DNA from: Granulicella tundricola MP5ACTX9
GTDB taxonomy: Bacteria > Acidobacteriota > Terriglobia > Terriglobales > Acidobacteriaceae
Length of the DNA: 64,000 nucleotides
Assembly (NCBI RefSeq): GCF_000178975.2
Contig: NC_015064.1
Location: 2,108,001-2,172,000, forward strand
Reading direction: 5' to 3'
Position 1 is the stretch's first letter, and each line of letters starts with the position of its first letter. Below the pieces are notes generated by a model, which was not told the origin of the DNA, made no database searches, and worked only from the letters and a program-made list of their open reading frames with translations. The translations under genes were made by a program, and so were the position numbers. Shown piece after piece: positions 44,330 through 52,800 of this stretch.

Positions 44330-44586
44330 TGGGTTGAGTGGAGTTTGATCCTCAGCATACTTCTAAGACGGATGAAAGAAGGTTCAAGTTATTCCACGTG
44401 TCTTTCTGCCTTTATCTCTTATGTCCGATAATGCATGTTATGTCTCCTGCTAGTGCTGCGCGTGATTGGTGAGGCTTTACGCTCATTCCTACAAAAAACG
44501 ATGTGTTCCTGCAAGATTCGGCGGTTGGGCCGGCATAGGGTGTGATCGTGTGGGGCTGAGTATAGTGCCCCGAGCCTGGGAGGCAC

Positions 44587-45255
44587 ATGATCGAACTCAA
44601 TCACAGTTGGACTTCTGAACGCATCGATCCGATGGGCGGGTTGCCGGATCAGACGCTTGTGGCGCTGGCCCAGGCGGGCGATGAGGATGCTTACGTTGAG
44701 CTGTACCGGCGTCACTCGCCGATGGCGGCGCGGGCGATCCGGCGGATTACGCGCAACGCGGAGGATACGGAGGACGTGCTGCAGGAGACGTCGATCCGGG
44801 CGCTGGTGCATTTGAAGTCGTTTGATGGGCGGTCTGCGTTTTCTACGTGGCTGACGCGGATCGCGGTGAACTCGGCTCTGATGCTGCTGCGGAAGCGGCG
44901 GAATCGTCCTGAGACTTCGATCGACAGCGATCCTGACCGGGATACGTGGCTGTCACGGCAGTTGGCCGATCCTTCCCCGAGTCCCGAGACGATGTGCCTG
45001 CGGCTGCAGGAGGTGAGGCAGTTGCGCGAGGCGGTGAGCCAGTTGCCGCCGTTGCTGCGGAACGTCATTGTGGCTCGGCATGGGGGCGATATGCCGGTGA
45101 AGCAGGTGGCTGCGGCGGTGGGGATTACGGAGGCGGCGGCGAAGTCCAGGCTGCTGCGTGCGAGCCTGCGGCTGCGAGCGCTGCTGACGGAGGATGACTT
45201 TACGGAGAGACGGAGAGCGCTGAACTCGCAGCGACGGCTGAATCAGTGTGCTTGA
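44587..45255 (+). CDS. ECF-type RNA polymerase sigma factor
   Basis: A sigma-70 family protein of 222 residues. Region 2 is clear (LVALAQAGDEDAYVELYRRHSPMAARAIRRITRNAEDTEDVLQETSIRALVHLKSFDGRSAFSTWLTRIAVNSALMLLRKRR), with the DAEDVLQE-type polymerase-contact motif. Region 4 (LREAVSQLPPLLRNVIVARHGGDMPVKQVAAAVGITEAAAKSRLLRASLRLR) is also intact. GGGAGG precedes the ATG by three bases. No anti-sigma gene is next to it, and its 3' half is overlapped on the other strand by the frame at 44953-45957. Confidence 0.92.
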   Translation: MIELNHSWTSERIDPMGGLPDQTLVALAQAGDEDAYVELYRRHSPMAARAIRRITRNAEDTEDVLQETSIRALVHLKSFDGRSAFSTWLTRIAVNSALMLLRKRRNRPETSIDSDPDRDTWLSRQLADPSPSPETMCLRLQEVRQLREAVSQLPPLLRNVIVARHGGDMPVKQVAAAVGITEAAAKSRLLRASLRLRALLTEDDFTERRRALNSQRRLNQCA

Positions 45256-45957
45256 GATTGTGCTGGTCCCTGGTGAAAGATTACGGGGATAACAAGGGAT
45301 AAAAGCGACCAAGGCGGATTTGGTTGGGGCGGGTTTGGGGCTTGTGGCTGCGACTATGGTTTCGGCTACGGCTTTGAGGACCAGGCCCTCTTCTTCGTCG
45401 CTCCAGACATAGTCGGGGCGCTCGGGAGCGGGTGGGTGGAGTCTTGCTTTCTCTGCCGCTGCTTCCTTGTCTTCGGCCCATCGTTCTTTGAGGATCTGCT
45501 CAAGGGTCTTTTCGCCTTTGGGGGCGGCGTATTCGGCTTCCGGGGCGAGGGTGCCGTGGGTGGGGTCTTGTACTGTGTCTTCGACTAGTTCCCTTTCGGC
45601 TTTGGGTTCGGTGGCGGGCTGGCGCTGGGGTGGGAGGTTGGTGGCGGCGATCTGGAGGCCGTAGAGTAAGAGGCCGGCGCGGCGGTTGTCGAGCTGGTTG
45701 GCGGCGATGCGGCGGAGGATCTCGCCGATGGCGAGCTGGATGGCGGCTCGGTCTTCGGGTATTGGCAGGTCGAAGGGGGCGCAGCGGTTCTGGTCTGCGT
45801 AACGGGCTTCCAGGTCGGCGCGGGGGATGGGTTTGCGGGTGGTGTGGTGGTAGTAGCAGAAGTGCTCGTGGCGGAGGGTTGGGCTGCCGCAGCGGCGTCC
45901 GTCGGTGTGGATGTGGCGGCATTGGTAGCGTGCGGATGCTGTGGTTTCGTTGGTCAT
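44953..45957 (-). CDS. Small Cys/His-rich acidobacterial protein with antisense run-on C-terminus
   Basis: The first 230 or so residues from ATG 45957 look like a genuine protein: YQCRHIHTDGRRCGSPTLRHEHFCYYHHTTRK is a Cys/His cluster (C-x8-C-x9-C plus several His) that could bind zinc, then a helical part (EDRAAIQLAIGEILRRIAANQLDNRRAGLLLYGLQIAATNL) and a charged acidic tail ending in EEEGLVLKAVAETIVAA. After that the frame runs without stop through the repeat at 45265-45307 and then antisense to the ECF sigma gene for about 300 bases. That last third is low-complexity (RQQRSQPQARTQQPG) and is probably not a natural tail. The family is, to my knowledge, common in Acidobacteriota and has no assigned role. 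Confidence 0.6.
   Translation of the reverse strand: MTNETTASARYQCRHIHTDGRRCGSPTLRHEHFCYYHHTTRKPIPRADLEARYADQNRCAPFDLPIPEDRAAIQLAIGEILRRIAANQLDNRRAGLLLYGLQIAATNLPPQRQPATEPKAERELVEDTVQDPTHGTLAPEAEYAAPKGEKTLEQILKERWAEDKEAAAEKARLHPPAPERPDYVWSDEEEGLVLKAVAETIVAATSPKPAPTKSALVAFIPCYPRNLSPGTSTISSTLIQPSLRVQRSPSLRKVILRQQRSQPQARTQQPGLRRRLRNPHRRSHLLHRHIAPMPSHNDVPQQRRQLAHRLAQLPHLLQPQAHRLGTRGRIGQLP
45265..45307. repeat. GGTCCCTGGTGAA ... GGGATAA small dispersed repeat, copy 2
   Basis: GGTCCCTGGTGAA at 45265-45277 is followed by CGGGGATAACAAGGGATAAAAGCG. It is the same unit as 8398-8455. It lies in the run-on part of the minus-strand frame. Confidence 0.5.
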
Positions 45958-45975
45958 TCGTTGGGGCTCCCCACC

Positions 45976-46335
45976 CCCGGTGAAAGTATGTAAAGTATTC
46001 GAAACAAGCGGCTTAGGTCTGGACATGGGTTTTCTTCCAGCTGTCAGCTATGAGCTGTCAGCTTCCAGCTAGAAACAGGCAACGGCGTACGTTGAACAGT
46101 TTCGAGTTGTGAGTTTCGAGTCGGACAACGGTAAAGACTTGGCTCACGACGGTGGTTCGTCCTGAGATTTTGTCTACTCTTTAAGTTTACCAAGGTGAAT
46201 GGGGTAAATACGCCATTTATTTTTGGCTTGTAAGTGATTTGGGATGAGTTGGTTACGGGATTTTTCGGGCCGCTAGGGGCTTGACAAGTGATTTTACGGT
46301 TGTTTTTCGTGAAAATAGTTGTAAGTTGCTGCAAT
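45976..46335. repeat. Two-palindrome intergenic element, copy 2
   Basis: Counterpart of 1488-1880: TGTAAAGT (45989), TTAGGTCTGGAC (46013), GGGGTAAATACGCC (46201), TTGGTTAC (46249), TTGACA (46281), TTTTCGTGAAAA (about 46303-46314) and ATAGTT (46315). From the GGGGTAAATAC box to ATAGTT the spacings are the same as in copy 1 (48, 80 and 114 bases). A short AGCTGTCAGCT direct repeat (46038-46070) occupies part of the variable middle. TTGACA may be a -35 box for the ApbE gene. Confidence 0.75.
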
Positions 46336-46419
46336 AAAAGGGTTTGCAGGTCTCAATTAACCAAGGGTCGGCCGAGGTCGTGGTTTGACGCGAGTGATGG
46401 GGGAGGACAGACTGGCTGC

Positions 46420-47451
46420 ATGGGTTGGATGAAGCTTTCCGGGGTGCTGCTGGCGTTGGGGATGGTAGGCGCCCTGCCGGGGCAGGAGGGGCTGCAGCGG
46501 TTTCATGAGGTTCATCGGGCTATGGGGACGGAGTTTTCGATCGACCTTTATGCGCGGGATGAGGAGGCCGCGGGGGCGGCGGCGGAGGCGGCTTTCGATG
46601 AGGTCGACCGGCTGGAGGAGCTGCTGAGTAACTACAGGCCTTCGAGCGAGCTTTCCAGGATTGGTCGGGAGGCTGGGGCGGGGACGGTGACGACCGATCC
46701 GGAGACGTTTCGGTTTCTGGAGCGGGCGGTGTTCTGGAGTAAGCGGTCGGATGGGGCGTTCGATATTACGGTGGGGCCGCTGCTGAGGGCTTGGGGGTTT
46801 TATGAGCATGGGGGGAGGATTCCGAGCGACGCGGAGTTGAAGGGGCTGAGGGGGACGCTGGGGTGGGAGAGGATTCGGCTGGGGGCGGCGGATCGGTCAG
46901 TGAGGTTTGTGCCGGGGCGGGCGCTGGATCTCGATCCGGGGAGTATTGGGAAGGGATTTGCGGTGGACGGGGTGGTGACGGTGCTGCGGGAGGCGGGGGT
47001 GAGGACGGCGCTGATCTCGGCGGGTGGGAGTACGGTTTATGGGATGGGCGCGCCGCCGGGGACGGAGGGTTGGCCGGTGACGGTGATGGACCCTCGCGTG
47101 GTGGGGCGGGTGGCGAGTACGGTGATGTTGAAGGATATGTCGCTTTCTTCAGGGGCTTGTACGCAGAAGTTTTTTATCAAGGATGGGCACCGGTACTGCC
47201 ATATCTTTGATCCGCTGACGATGCGGCCGGTGGAGGGTGTGCTGCAGACGACGGTGGTGAGCGAGAGCGCGACGGATAGCGATGCGCTTTCTACGGTGGT
47301 GTTTGTGCTGCCGCCGGAGAGGGCGAGGGCGGTGTTGAAGCCGTTTGGGTCAGTGCGGGCTTTGATTTTTCTGAATGCGACTACCCCGGAGAGCTGTATT
47401 TCCATAAACTGGCCGGGCGGTGTTTGTGCGCCGTCGACAACTACGAAGTAG
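46420..47451 (+). CDS. apbE: FAD:protein FMN transferase (ApbE family)
   Basis: ApbE attaches FMN covalently to threonine of target flavoproteins outside the cytoplasm. The protein from ATG 46420 has an export segment (MGWMKLSGVLLALGMVGALPGQ), the conserved start VHRAMGTEFSIDLYARDEEAA, YRPSSELSRIGREAG, FDITVGPLLRAWGF, LDPGSIGKGFAVDGVV, the glycine-rich ISAGGSTVYGMGAP and the metal/FAD site LSSGACTQKFF with HIFDPLTMRPV. Length 343 residues is usual. A downstream Gfo/Idh gene starts 16 bases after the stop. No target flavoprotein such as NqrC or RnfG is visible in the window. Confidence 0.9.
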   Translation: MGWMKLSGVLLALGMVGALPGQEGLQRFHEVHRAMGTEFSIDLYARDEEAAGAAAEAAFDEVDRLEELLSNYRPSSELSRIGREAGAGTVTTDPETFRFLERAVFWSKRSDGAFDITVGPLLRAWGFYEHGGRIPSDAELKGLRGTLGWERIRLGAADRSVRFVPGRALDLDPGSIGKGFAVDGVVTVLREAGVRTALISAGGSTVYGMGAPPGTEGWPVTVMDPRVVGRVASTVMLKDMSLSSGACTQKFFIKDGHRYCHIFDPLTMRPVEGVLQTTVVSESATDSDALSTVVFVLPPERARAVLKPFGSVRALIFLNATTPESCISINWPGGVCAPSTTTK

Positions 47452-47467
47452 AAAAGGATGTTCGATC

Positions 47468-48730
47468 TTGATCACTCGCCGCATGTTCAACCAGGGGCTT
47501 ACTGCTGCTGCACTTTACTCGTCAACTTCCGCAACGATGACTGGCTCTGCGCTGGGTGCGGAGGTGCAGGCTTCGGAGCGGGCGGAGGCTGAGGCTGCGA
47601 AGCAGATTGCTCCGGCGAAGGCTTCGACACCGTTCAGGATGGGGATTATTGGCGCTGGGAGCCGGGGGCAGGAGCTGATCCGGAGCTTTCTGCGGGTGCC
47701 GGGGGTGAGCGTGGTGGCTGCGGCGGATGTTTATCCGTTGCGGTTTCAGCAGTTGAGCCGGGTCTGTACGAACGACGTGGCGCACTATGACGACTACAGG
47801 AAGCTGCTGGAGCGGAAGGACCTGGATGCGGTGATCGTGGCGACGCCGCTGGGTCTGCATGGGGAGCATGTGCTGGCGGCGCTGAAGAGCGGGCACAACG
47901 TGTATGGCGAGAAGGTGATGGCGTACACGGTGGAGCAGGCGCAGGCGATCGTGTCGGCTGCGGGGGAGCAAAAGGTGATCTACCAGGTGGGGCATCAGTA
48001 TCGGTATTCGCCGTGGATACGGGCGGCGGTGGCGAGGGTGCAGCAGGGGGAGATTGGCGAGGTGACGCATATTGCGGGGTACTGGCACAGGAACAATGAC
48101 TGGCGGCGGCCGGTGCCGGAGTCATCGCTGGAGAGGCTGATCAATTGGCGGCTGTATCACCAGTGGTCGCTGGGGCTGATTGCGGAGCTGGGGTCGCACC
48201 ATATCGATATTGCGAACTGGGTATTTGGGGCGAATCCGGAGGCGGCGATGGCGTCGGGGTCGATCTGCCGGTATCACGATGGGCGGGAGACGGATGACAA
48301 TGTGCAGATGGTGCTGAGCTACTCCGGGGGGCGGCGGTTTATCTTTAGCTCGGTGACGGATAACGCGAAGATGGGGGATCAGCTTTGGCTCTATGGGTCG
48401 AAGGGCTCGCTGAATTTGACGCTGGAGGATGCTTCGTTCTTCTATGAGCCGAAGAAGATTACGCGGGCGGTGCCGGTGGGCAATGGGAAGGATGCACTGG
48501 TGACGAGTGCGTCGTATGCGCCTTCGAGCGAGATGCCTTATCGGGGGGCGGGTAAGCCGGTGGATGTGATGACGGCGGAGGACCCGACTACGGCGGCTAC
48601 TCGGGCGTTTGTGTATTGCGTGCGGACGGGGACGAAGCCGATCTCGGATGCGCGGGTAGGGTTGGGGTCGGCTATGGCGGTGATCCGGGCGAATGAGTCG
48701 CTGAGGGGGCGGGCTGAGGTGAAGATTTAA
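47468..48730 (+). CDS. Gfo/Idh/MocA family oxidoreductase with TAT-like leader
   Basis: A NAD(P)-dependent sugar dehydrogenase-type protein of 420 residues: ITRRMFNQGLTAAALYSS is a twin-arginine-like leader, then the Rossmann motif MGIIGAGSRGQELI, VIVATPLGLHGEHVLAALKSGHNVYGEKVM (the EKP position is EKV here) and the substrate-side GSHHIDIANWVFGANPE. Exported members of this family act on glycans such as N-acetylgalactosamine-linked substrates, but no substrate can be read here. I place the start at TTG 47468 with AAGGA nearby; an upstream ATG at 47420 overlaps the ApbE gene. Confidence 0.85.
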   Translation: MITRRMFNQGLTAAALYSSTSATMTGSALGAEVQASERAEAEAAKQIAPAKASTPFRMGIIGAGSRGQELIRSFLRVPGVSVVAAADVYPLRFQQLSRVCTNDVAHYDDYRKLLERKDLDAVIVATPLGLHGEHVLAALKSGHNVYGEKVMAYTVEQAQAIVSAAGEQKVIYQVGHQYRYSPWIRAAVARVQQGEIGEVTHIAGYWHRNNDWRRPVPESSLERLINWRLYHQWSLGLIAELGSHHIDIANWVFGANPEAAMASGSICRYHDGRETDDNVQMVLSYSGGRRFIFSSVTDNAKMGDQLWLYGSKGSLNLTLEDASFFYEPKKITRAVPVGNGKDALVTSASYAPSSEMPYRGAGKPVDVMTAEDPTTAATRAFVYCVRTGTKPISDARVGLGSAMAVIRANESLRGRAEVKI

Positions 48731-48839
48731 AGGGGTGTCGCTTCCCTGCTATGTGGTGGAGGTGACGGAGTCATTGTGGGGGACGTATACTCGGCTGGCT
48801 TTGAAGTGGTTGATTTCAGAGCGATGAGGAGTTTCCCCG

Positions 48840-51527
48840 ATGAGCTTGCGTCCGATTGCTTCCGTATGTTTTTTGGCGACTGTGTCTGCGTTTACCGCCA
48901 ACGCCCAGAGTGTGCCGGCCGAGAGGGCGAATGAGGCTCGGATCGACAAACTGCTGAAGCAGATGACGCTGGAAGAGAAGATGAACCTGATCCGGGGGGA
49001 TGTGGAGCCGGCGGCGACCAACCAGGGGCAGGCGGGGTATCTGCCGGGCGTGCCGAGACTGGGGGTGCCGTTTCTGCGGTTCGCGGATGGGCCTCCGGGT
49101 GTGCTGACAAGGATTGCAGGGCAGGCGCAGACGGCGACCATGGGGGTTGCTGCGACCTGGAGTGCGAAGGACGCGGAGGCGAATGGGGTGGCGATCGGGC
49201 GGGAGGCTCGTTCGCTGGGGATCGATGTGGTGCTGCAGCCTTTTATCAATATCGACCGCGATATTACGTTTGCGCGGGGGTACAACACGCTGGGGGAAGA
49301 CCCTTATCTGAGCGGCGTGATGGCTGCGGGTGAGGTAAGGGGGGAGCAGGCGCAGGGGGTGATGTCGCAGGCGAAACACTATGTGGCGTATGACTCGGAC
49401 TCGTACAACATCTTTGTGGATCAGCAGGCGCTGCACGAGGTCTATGTGGCGCCGTTCGAGGCGACGATCAAGGCTGGGGTGGCTTCGATCATGTGTTCGT
49501 ACAACAAGGTGAATGGGGCGTTTGCGTGCGGGAATGCGGATACGCTGAAGACGATTCTGCGCGATGAGCTTGGGTTCAAGGGGTTTGTGACGTCGGACTG
49601 GGGTGGGGTTCATAACGTGCATTTCATCAACCAGGGACTGACGATGGAGATGCCGGGTGAGGTGCCTGCGGACAGCCCGTTTGCGGGGATGATGAAGACG
49701 TACTTCAGGACACGGCCGGAGGATACGGGGGCTCCTTCCAAGCCGAACCTGGCGGCACTGGCGGGGATGCTGGGTGGGACGATTCCGGAGGAGACCAAGG
49801 GCGGCGGGATGGATATGAACGCGTTCCCGATGGACTCGGATAACGCGACGATGCGGAGCGCGCTGAAGGATGGGTCGATTACGGAGGCGACGGTGACGGC
49901 GGCGGCTCGGCTGGTGCTGTATGAGATCGACCGGTTTGGGTACCTGGACGGGAAGCAGAAGCATAACGTGACGGCGCAGGATCTGGAGGGGAACGGCAAG
50001 ATCATCGAGAAGACGGCGGAGGATGCGGCGGTGCTGCTGAAGAACGAAGGCGGCGTGCTGCCGCTGAAGAAAGACGCGAGCTTTGCGCTGATTGGGCCGA
50101 CGGCCGGGCAGGTGGCGGCGATCGGGACGTTTGGGGAGCGGTCGCCGGGTATGCCGGAGCGGCAGGTTGGGCCGCTCGAAGCGCTGAAGAAGCTGGCACC
50201 GGGGGCTAAGGTTTCGTTTGCCGTGGCGGACGATATGACCGGGGTGCCGATTGGGGCGGGGATGTTGAGCCATGATGGGAAGCCGGGGCTCGAACGGGTG
50301 AATGAGAAGGGCGTGAAGAGCGTGGATGCGACGCTCGACTTCACGAAGACGAATGGGAAGGCTCTGCCGCCGAACAGCGTCGTGACCTGGAAGGGCGAGG
50401 TCACGGTTGCGAAGGCGGGGGCTTACTGGTTCTACCTGCAACTGCTGGGGACGCGTGGGATTTTGAGCATCGACGGCAAGGAGGTTGGGCGGAGCGGCGC
50501 TGTGAAGGGTACGGTGCATGGCGACGTGCAACATGCGACGCAGGACAATGGACTGCCTACGACGGATGGGCTGGATAACGTTCGGCGAGCGGTGGAGTTG
50601 ACTGCGGGCAAACATGCAATTGAGGTCGTGACTTCGATCGATACTTCGAGCGCGCCGGTGCAGGTACGGCTGAACTGGATGACGCCGGAGGCTCGGGAGC
50701 GGGATCATGCTGCGGCGATTGCGGCGGCGAAGAATGCTGGGACGGCGGTGGTGTTTGTGTGGACGCGGGATAAGCCGCACTTCGAGCTGCCGGGAGAGCA
50801 GGACAAGCTGATCGAGGAGATTGCCGCGGTGAATCCGAATACGGTGGTGGTGCTGAATACGAGCCAGCCGGTGGCGATGCCGTGGATCGATAAGGTGAAG
50901 GGTGTGGTGGAGATGTGGTGGCCCGGCGATGAGGGCGGCGTGGCTGAGGCCAAGACGCTGCTGGGGCTGAACAATCCGGGCGGCAAGCTGCCGATGACTT
51001 GGGGGAAAGAGCTGACGGACTATGCGGCGAACTCGCCCGCGCATCCGGAGCGGTCTACGAAGGGCGTGGATGGGAAGACTACTTTCTCTGAGGGTGTGCT
51101 GGTTGGGTATCGGTGGTTTGACGACCAGAAGATTGAGCCGCTCTTCCCTTTTGGGTATGGCTTGTCGTACACGAAGTTTGCTATGTCCGGGCTGACGGTG
51201 AAGGCCGCCGGGGATGGCGGCGTGGACGTGTCCGTGAAGGTGAAGAATACCGGCTCGGTGCGTGGGGATGAGGTGCCACAGGTGTATCTGGATGCGCCTG
51301 CGACGAGGCCGGCGGGGGTGCAGTTTGCTCCTCGTACGCTGGTGGGGTTTGATCGCGTGACGTTGGAGGCAGGCGAGGAACGTGGGGTGACGCTGCATGT
51401 TGCGCCGCGGGCGTTTGAGTACTGGTCCGTGGATAAGAAGCAGTGGGTGAAGCCGGGCGGGCAGAGGACGATGATGGTGGGGAGTTCTTCCAGGGAGCTT
51501 CCACTCAATGCGGTCGTGCCTGAGTAA
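48840..51527 (+). CDS. GH3 family glycosidase with PA14-type insert
   Basis: A secreted GH3 enzyme of 895 residues: signal peptide to TANAQ, the barrel domain (KQMTLEEKMNLIRGD; AKHYVAYDSDSYN), nucleophile region GFVTSDWGG (Asp253), the alpha/beta domain (AAVLLKNEGGVLPLKK), and at about residues 500-600 an insert resembling PA14 (WKGEVTVAKAGAYWFYLQLLGTRGILSIDGKEVGRS). The FnIII-like C-terminus ends LPLNAVVPE. PA14 inserts in GH3 enzymes shape the active-site rim and favour oligosaccharides. It follows the Gfo/Idh gene by about 110 bases and ends at a good terminator. A long open frame on the opposite strand is a composition artefact. Confidence 0.9.
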   Translation: MSLRPIASVCFLATVSAFTANAQSVPAERANEARIDKLLKQMTLEEKMNLIRGDVEPAATNQGQAGYLPGVPRLGVPFLRFADGPPGVLTRIAGQAQTATMGVAATWSAKDAEANGVAIGREARSLGIDVVLQPFINIDRDITFARGYNTLGEDPYLSGVMAAGEVRGEQAQGVMSQAKHYVAYDSDSYNIFVDQQALHEVYVAPFEATIKAGVASIMCSYNKVNGAFACGNADTLKTILRDELGFKGFVTSDWGGVHNVHFINQGLTMEMPGEVPADSPFAGMMKTYFRTRPEDTGAPSKPNLAALAGMLGGTIPEETKGGGMDMNAFPMDSDNATMRSALKDGSITEATVTAAARLVLYEIDRFGYLDGKQKHNVTAQDLEGNGKIIEKTAEDAAVLLKNEGGVLPLKKDASFALIGPTAGQVAAIGTFGERSPGMPERQVGPLEALKKLAPGAKVSFAVADDMTGVPIGAGMLSHDGKPGLERVNEKGVKSVDATLDFTKTNGKALPPNSVVTWKGEVTVAKAGAYWFYLQLLGTRGILSIDGKEVGRSGAVKGTVHGDVQHATQDNGLPTTDGLDNVRRAVELTAGKHAIEVVTSIDTSSAPVQVRLNWMTPEARERDHAAAIAAAKNAGTAVVFVWTRDKPHFELPGEQDKLIEEIAAVNPNTVVVLNTSQPVAMPWIDKVKGVVEMWWPGDEGGVAEAKTLLGLNNPGGKLPMTWGKELTDYAANSPAHPERSTKGVDGKTTFSEGVLVGYRWFDDQKIEPLFPFGYGLSYTKFAMSGLTVKAAGDGGVDVSVKVKNTGSVRGDEVPQVYLDAPATRPAGVQFAPRTLVGFDRVTLEAGEERGVTLHVAPRAFEYWSVDKKQWVKPGGQRTMMVGSSSRELPLNAVVPE

Positions 51528-51535
51528 ACGAAAGT

Positions 51536-51574
51536 AAAGGGGGCTATGTCTCTGATGGAGACGTGGCCCCTTTT
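51536..51574 (+). terminator. Rho-independent terminator after GH3
   Basis: AAAGGGGGCTATGTCTC pairs with GAGACGTGGCCCCTTTT over some 17 positions, G-T pairs included, with a TGATG loop and a T run at the end. Confidence 0.85.
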
Positions 51575-51729
51575 GCTTGCCTTAGGGGTTTTATTGGCTT
51601 TGTGGGATGGAGTACAGACCCGCTGGAATGCGGGGGGTATGCTGCCAGTTCTTCCGATCGTCAAATTTGAGCAATCGAGAACAGAATGGCGATGAGCATG
51701 TCTGTAGGGTTATGCAAGAGGATGCCGCC

Positions 51730-51942
51730 ATGCAGAGATCTTTATCGGGCCTTTATGCGCACCGCCACCAACAAGATGGTTCTCATGATTCAATCTGCCT
51801 GAGCTGTCTTGCGACGATTTGCTCCTGTTTAAACGAGGATGACCTGATCAGGGTGGAGGAGGATCATGTATGTACATCCCGTTTCCTTGCCAAGCGCGTG
51901 CGGTATGAACAGTTGAGTTCCCTGCTGAGGCGAACTGCCTGA
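51730..51942 (+). CDS. Small protein with HRHQQDGSHDSICLSC motif
   Basis: A protein of 70 residues from ATG 51730 (AGAGGA eight bases upstream). Its core GLYAHRHQQDGSHDSICLSCLATICSCLNEDDLIRVEEDHVC matches a short acidobacterial family that I know only from its repeated H-x-DGS-x-DSIC-x2-C pattern and a C-terminal HxC. The cysteines and histidines could hold a zinc ion. It may extend to an ATG at 51712. It lies just upstream of the Crp/Fnr regulator on the same strand. Confidence 0.6.
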   Translation: MQRSLSGLYAHRHQQDGSHDSICLSCLATICSCLNEDDLIRVEEDHVCTSRFLAKRVRYEQLSSLLRRTA

Positions 51943-52113
51943 GGGGGACGCCGCAGGTTTCTGGCGAGAGTGAGCAATAGAGACCATCCATAAAGCCTGT
52001 TGGGTGAGATGCTTAGGAGGCCCAACAGCAAGATTCACCGAACGCATGCGTTGAAGCTCGAAAGAACGATAGCCTCCGATCACCTTAGAGAACGCATGCG
52101 AGGAGGCAGTACT

Positions 52114-52770
52114 GTGACAGCGTCAACGATGACCGGTTTCGATCCAGCGGCTTTCCTGATGAGTGCAGGATTGGGACGGCGGATTGTGAAGGTGAAAGCC
52201 AAGCACAACTTCTTTGCCCAGGGTGATGTGGCGGACTGCGTGTTTTATCTGCAAGGCGGCCGCGCGAAGCTGACGGTGATGTCTTCCCGTGGGAAAGAAG
52301 CGACGATCCTGCTGCTGAACCCGAACGACTTTGTGGGTGAGGACTCGCTGGCCGGCGTACCGGGGCCGAGACTCGCGACGGCGACGGCGCTGACGCAGTG
52401 TGTGGCGATGAAGATTGAACGGGTAGAGATGATCCGGGTGATGCATGAAGAGCACGCCTTCTCCGATATGTTTCTGAAGTTTCTCATCGCGCGCAGTATC
52501 CGGACGCAGGCGGACCTGGTGGATCAACTGTTCAATTCCAGCGAGAAGAGGCTGGCGCGGATTCTGCTGCTGATGGCGGAGTTCGGCATGCCAGGGGAGC
52601 CGGAGTCGCTGATTCCGAAGATTACGCAGGAGACGCTGGCGGAGATGATCGGGACGACGCGGTCGCGGGTGAGCTTTTTTATGAACCGGTTCCGGAAGCT
52701 TGGATTTATTGATTACAACGGGCGGATTACGGTACACAAGTCCCTGTTGAATGTGGTGCTGCATGACTGA
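52114..52770 (+). CDS. Crp/Fnr family transcriptional regulator
   Basis: A protein of about 218 residues with a cyclic-nucleotide-binding-like beta-barrel (RRIVKVKAKHNFFAQGDVADCVFYLQGGRAKLTVMSSRGKEATILLLNPNDFVGEDSL) and a C-terminal winged helix (PKITQETLAEMIGTTRSRVSFFMNRFRKLGFIDY). It lacks the Fnr cysteine cluster and the exact cAMP-binding arginine of E. coli CRP, so the signal is unknown. The start is GTG 52114 because AGGAGG stands seven bases before it; ATG 52096 and 52129 are alternatives. The response-regulator gene follows 30 bases after the stop. Confidence 0.88.
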   Translation: MTASTMTGFDPAAFLMSAGLGRRIVKVKAKHNFFAQGDVADCVFYLQGGRAKLTVMSSRGKEATILLLNPNDFVGEDSLAGVPGPRLATATALTQCVAMKIERVEMIRVMHEEHAFSDMFLKFLIARSIRTQADLVDQLFNSSEKRLARILLLMAEFGMPGEPESLIPKITQETLAEMIGTTRSRVSFFMNRFRKLGFIDYNGRITVHKSLLNVVLHD

Positions 52771-52800
52771 GTGGATGGATGAGTCGATGGGAGCGATGGG

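Noticed and set aside
46038..46070. AGCTGTCAGCT direct repeats as a CRISPR-like start
   Set aside because: Only two or three 11-base words without regular spacers; no cas genes in the window.
48816..51398. 860-codon open frame antisense to the GH3 gene
   Set aside because: It is exactly opposite a well-supported GH3 enzyme and its translation is Arg/His/Pro-rich low complexity, as expected from the complement of GC-rich codons.
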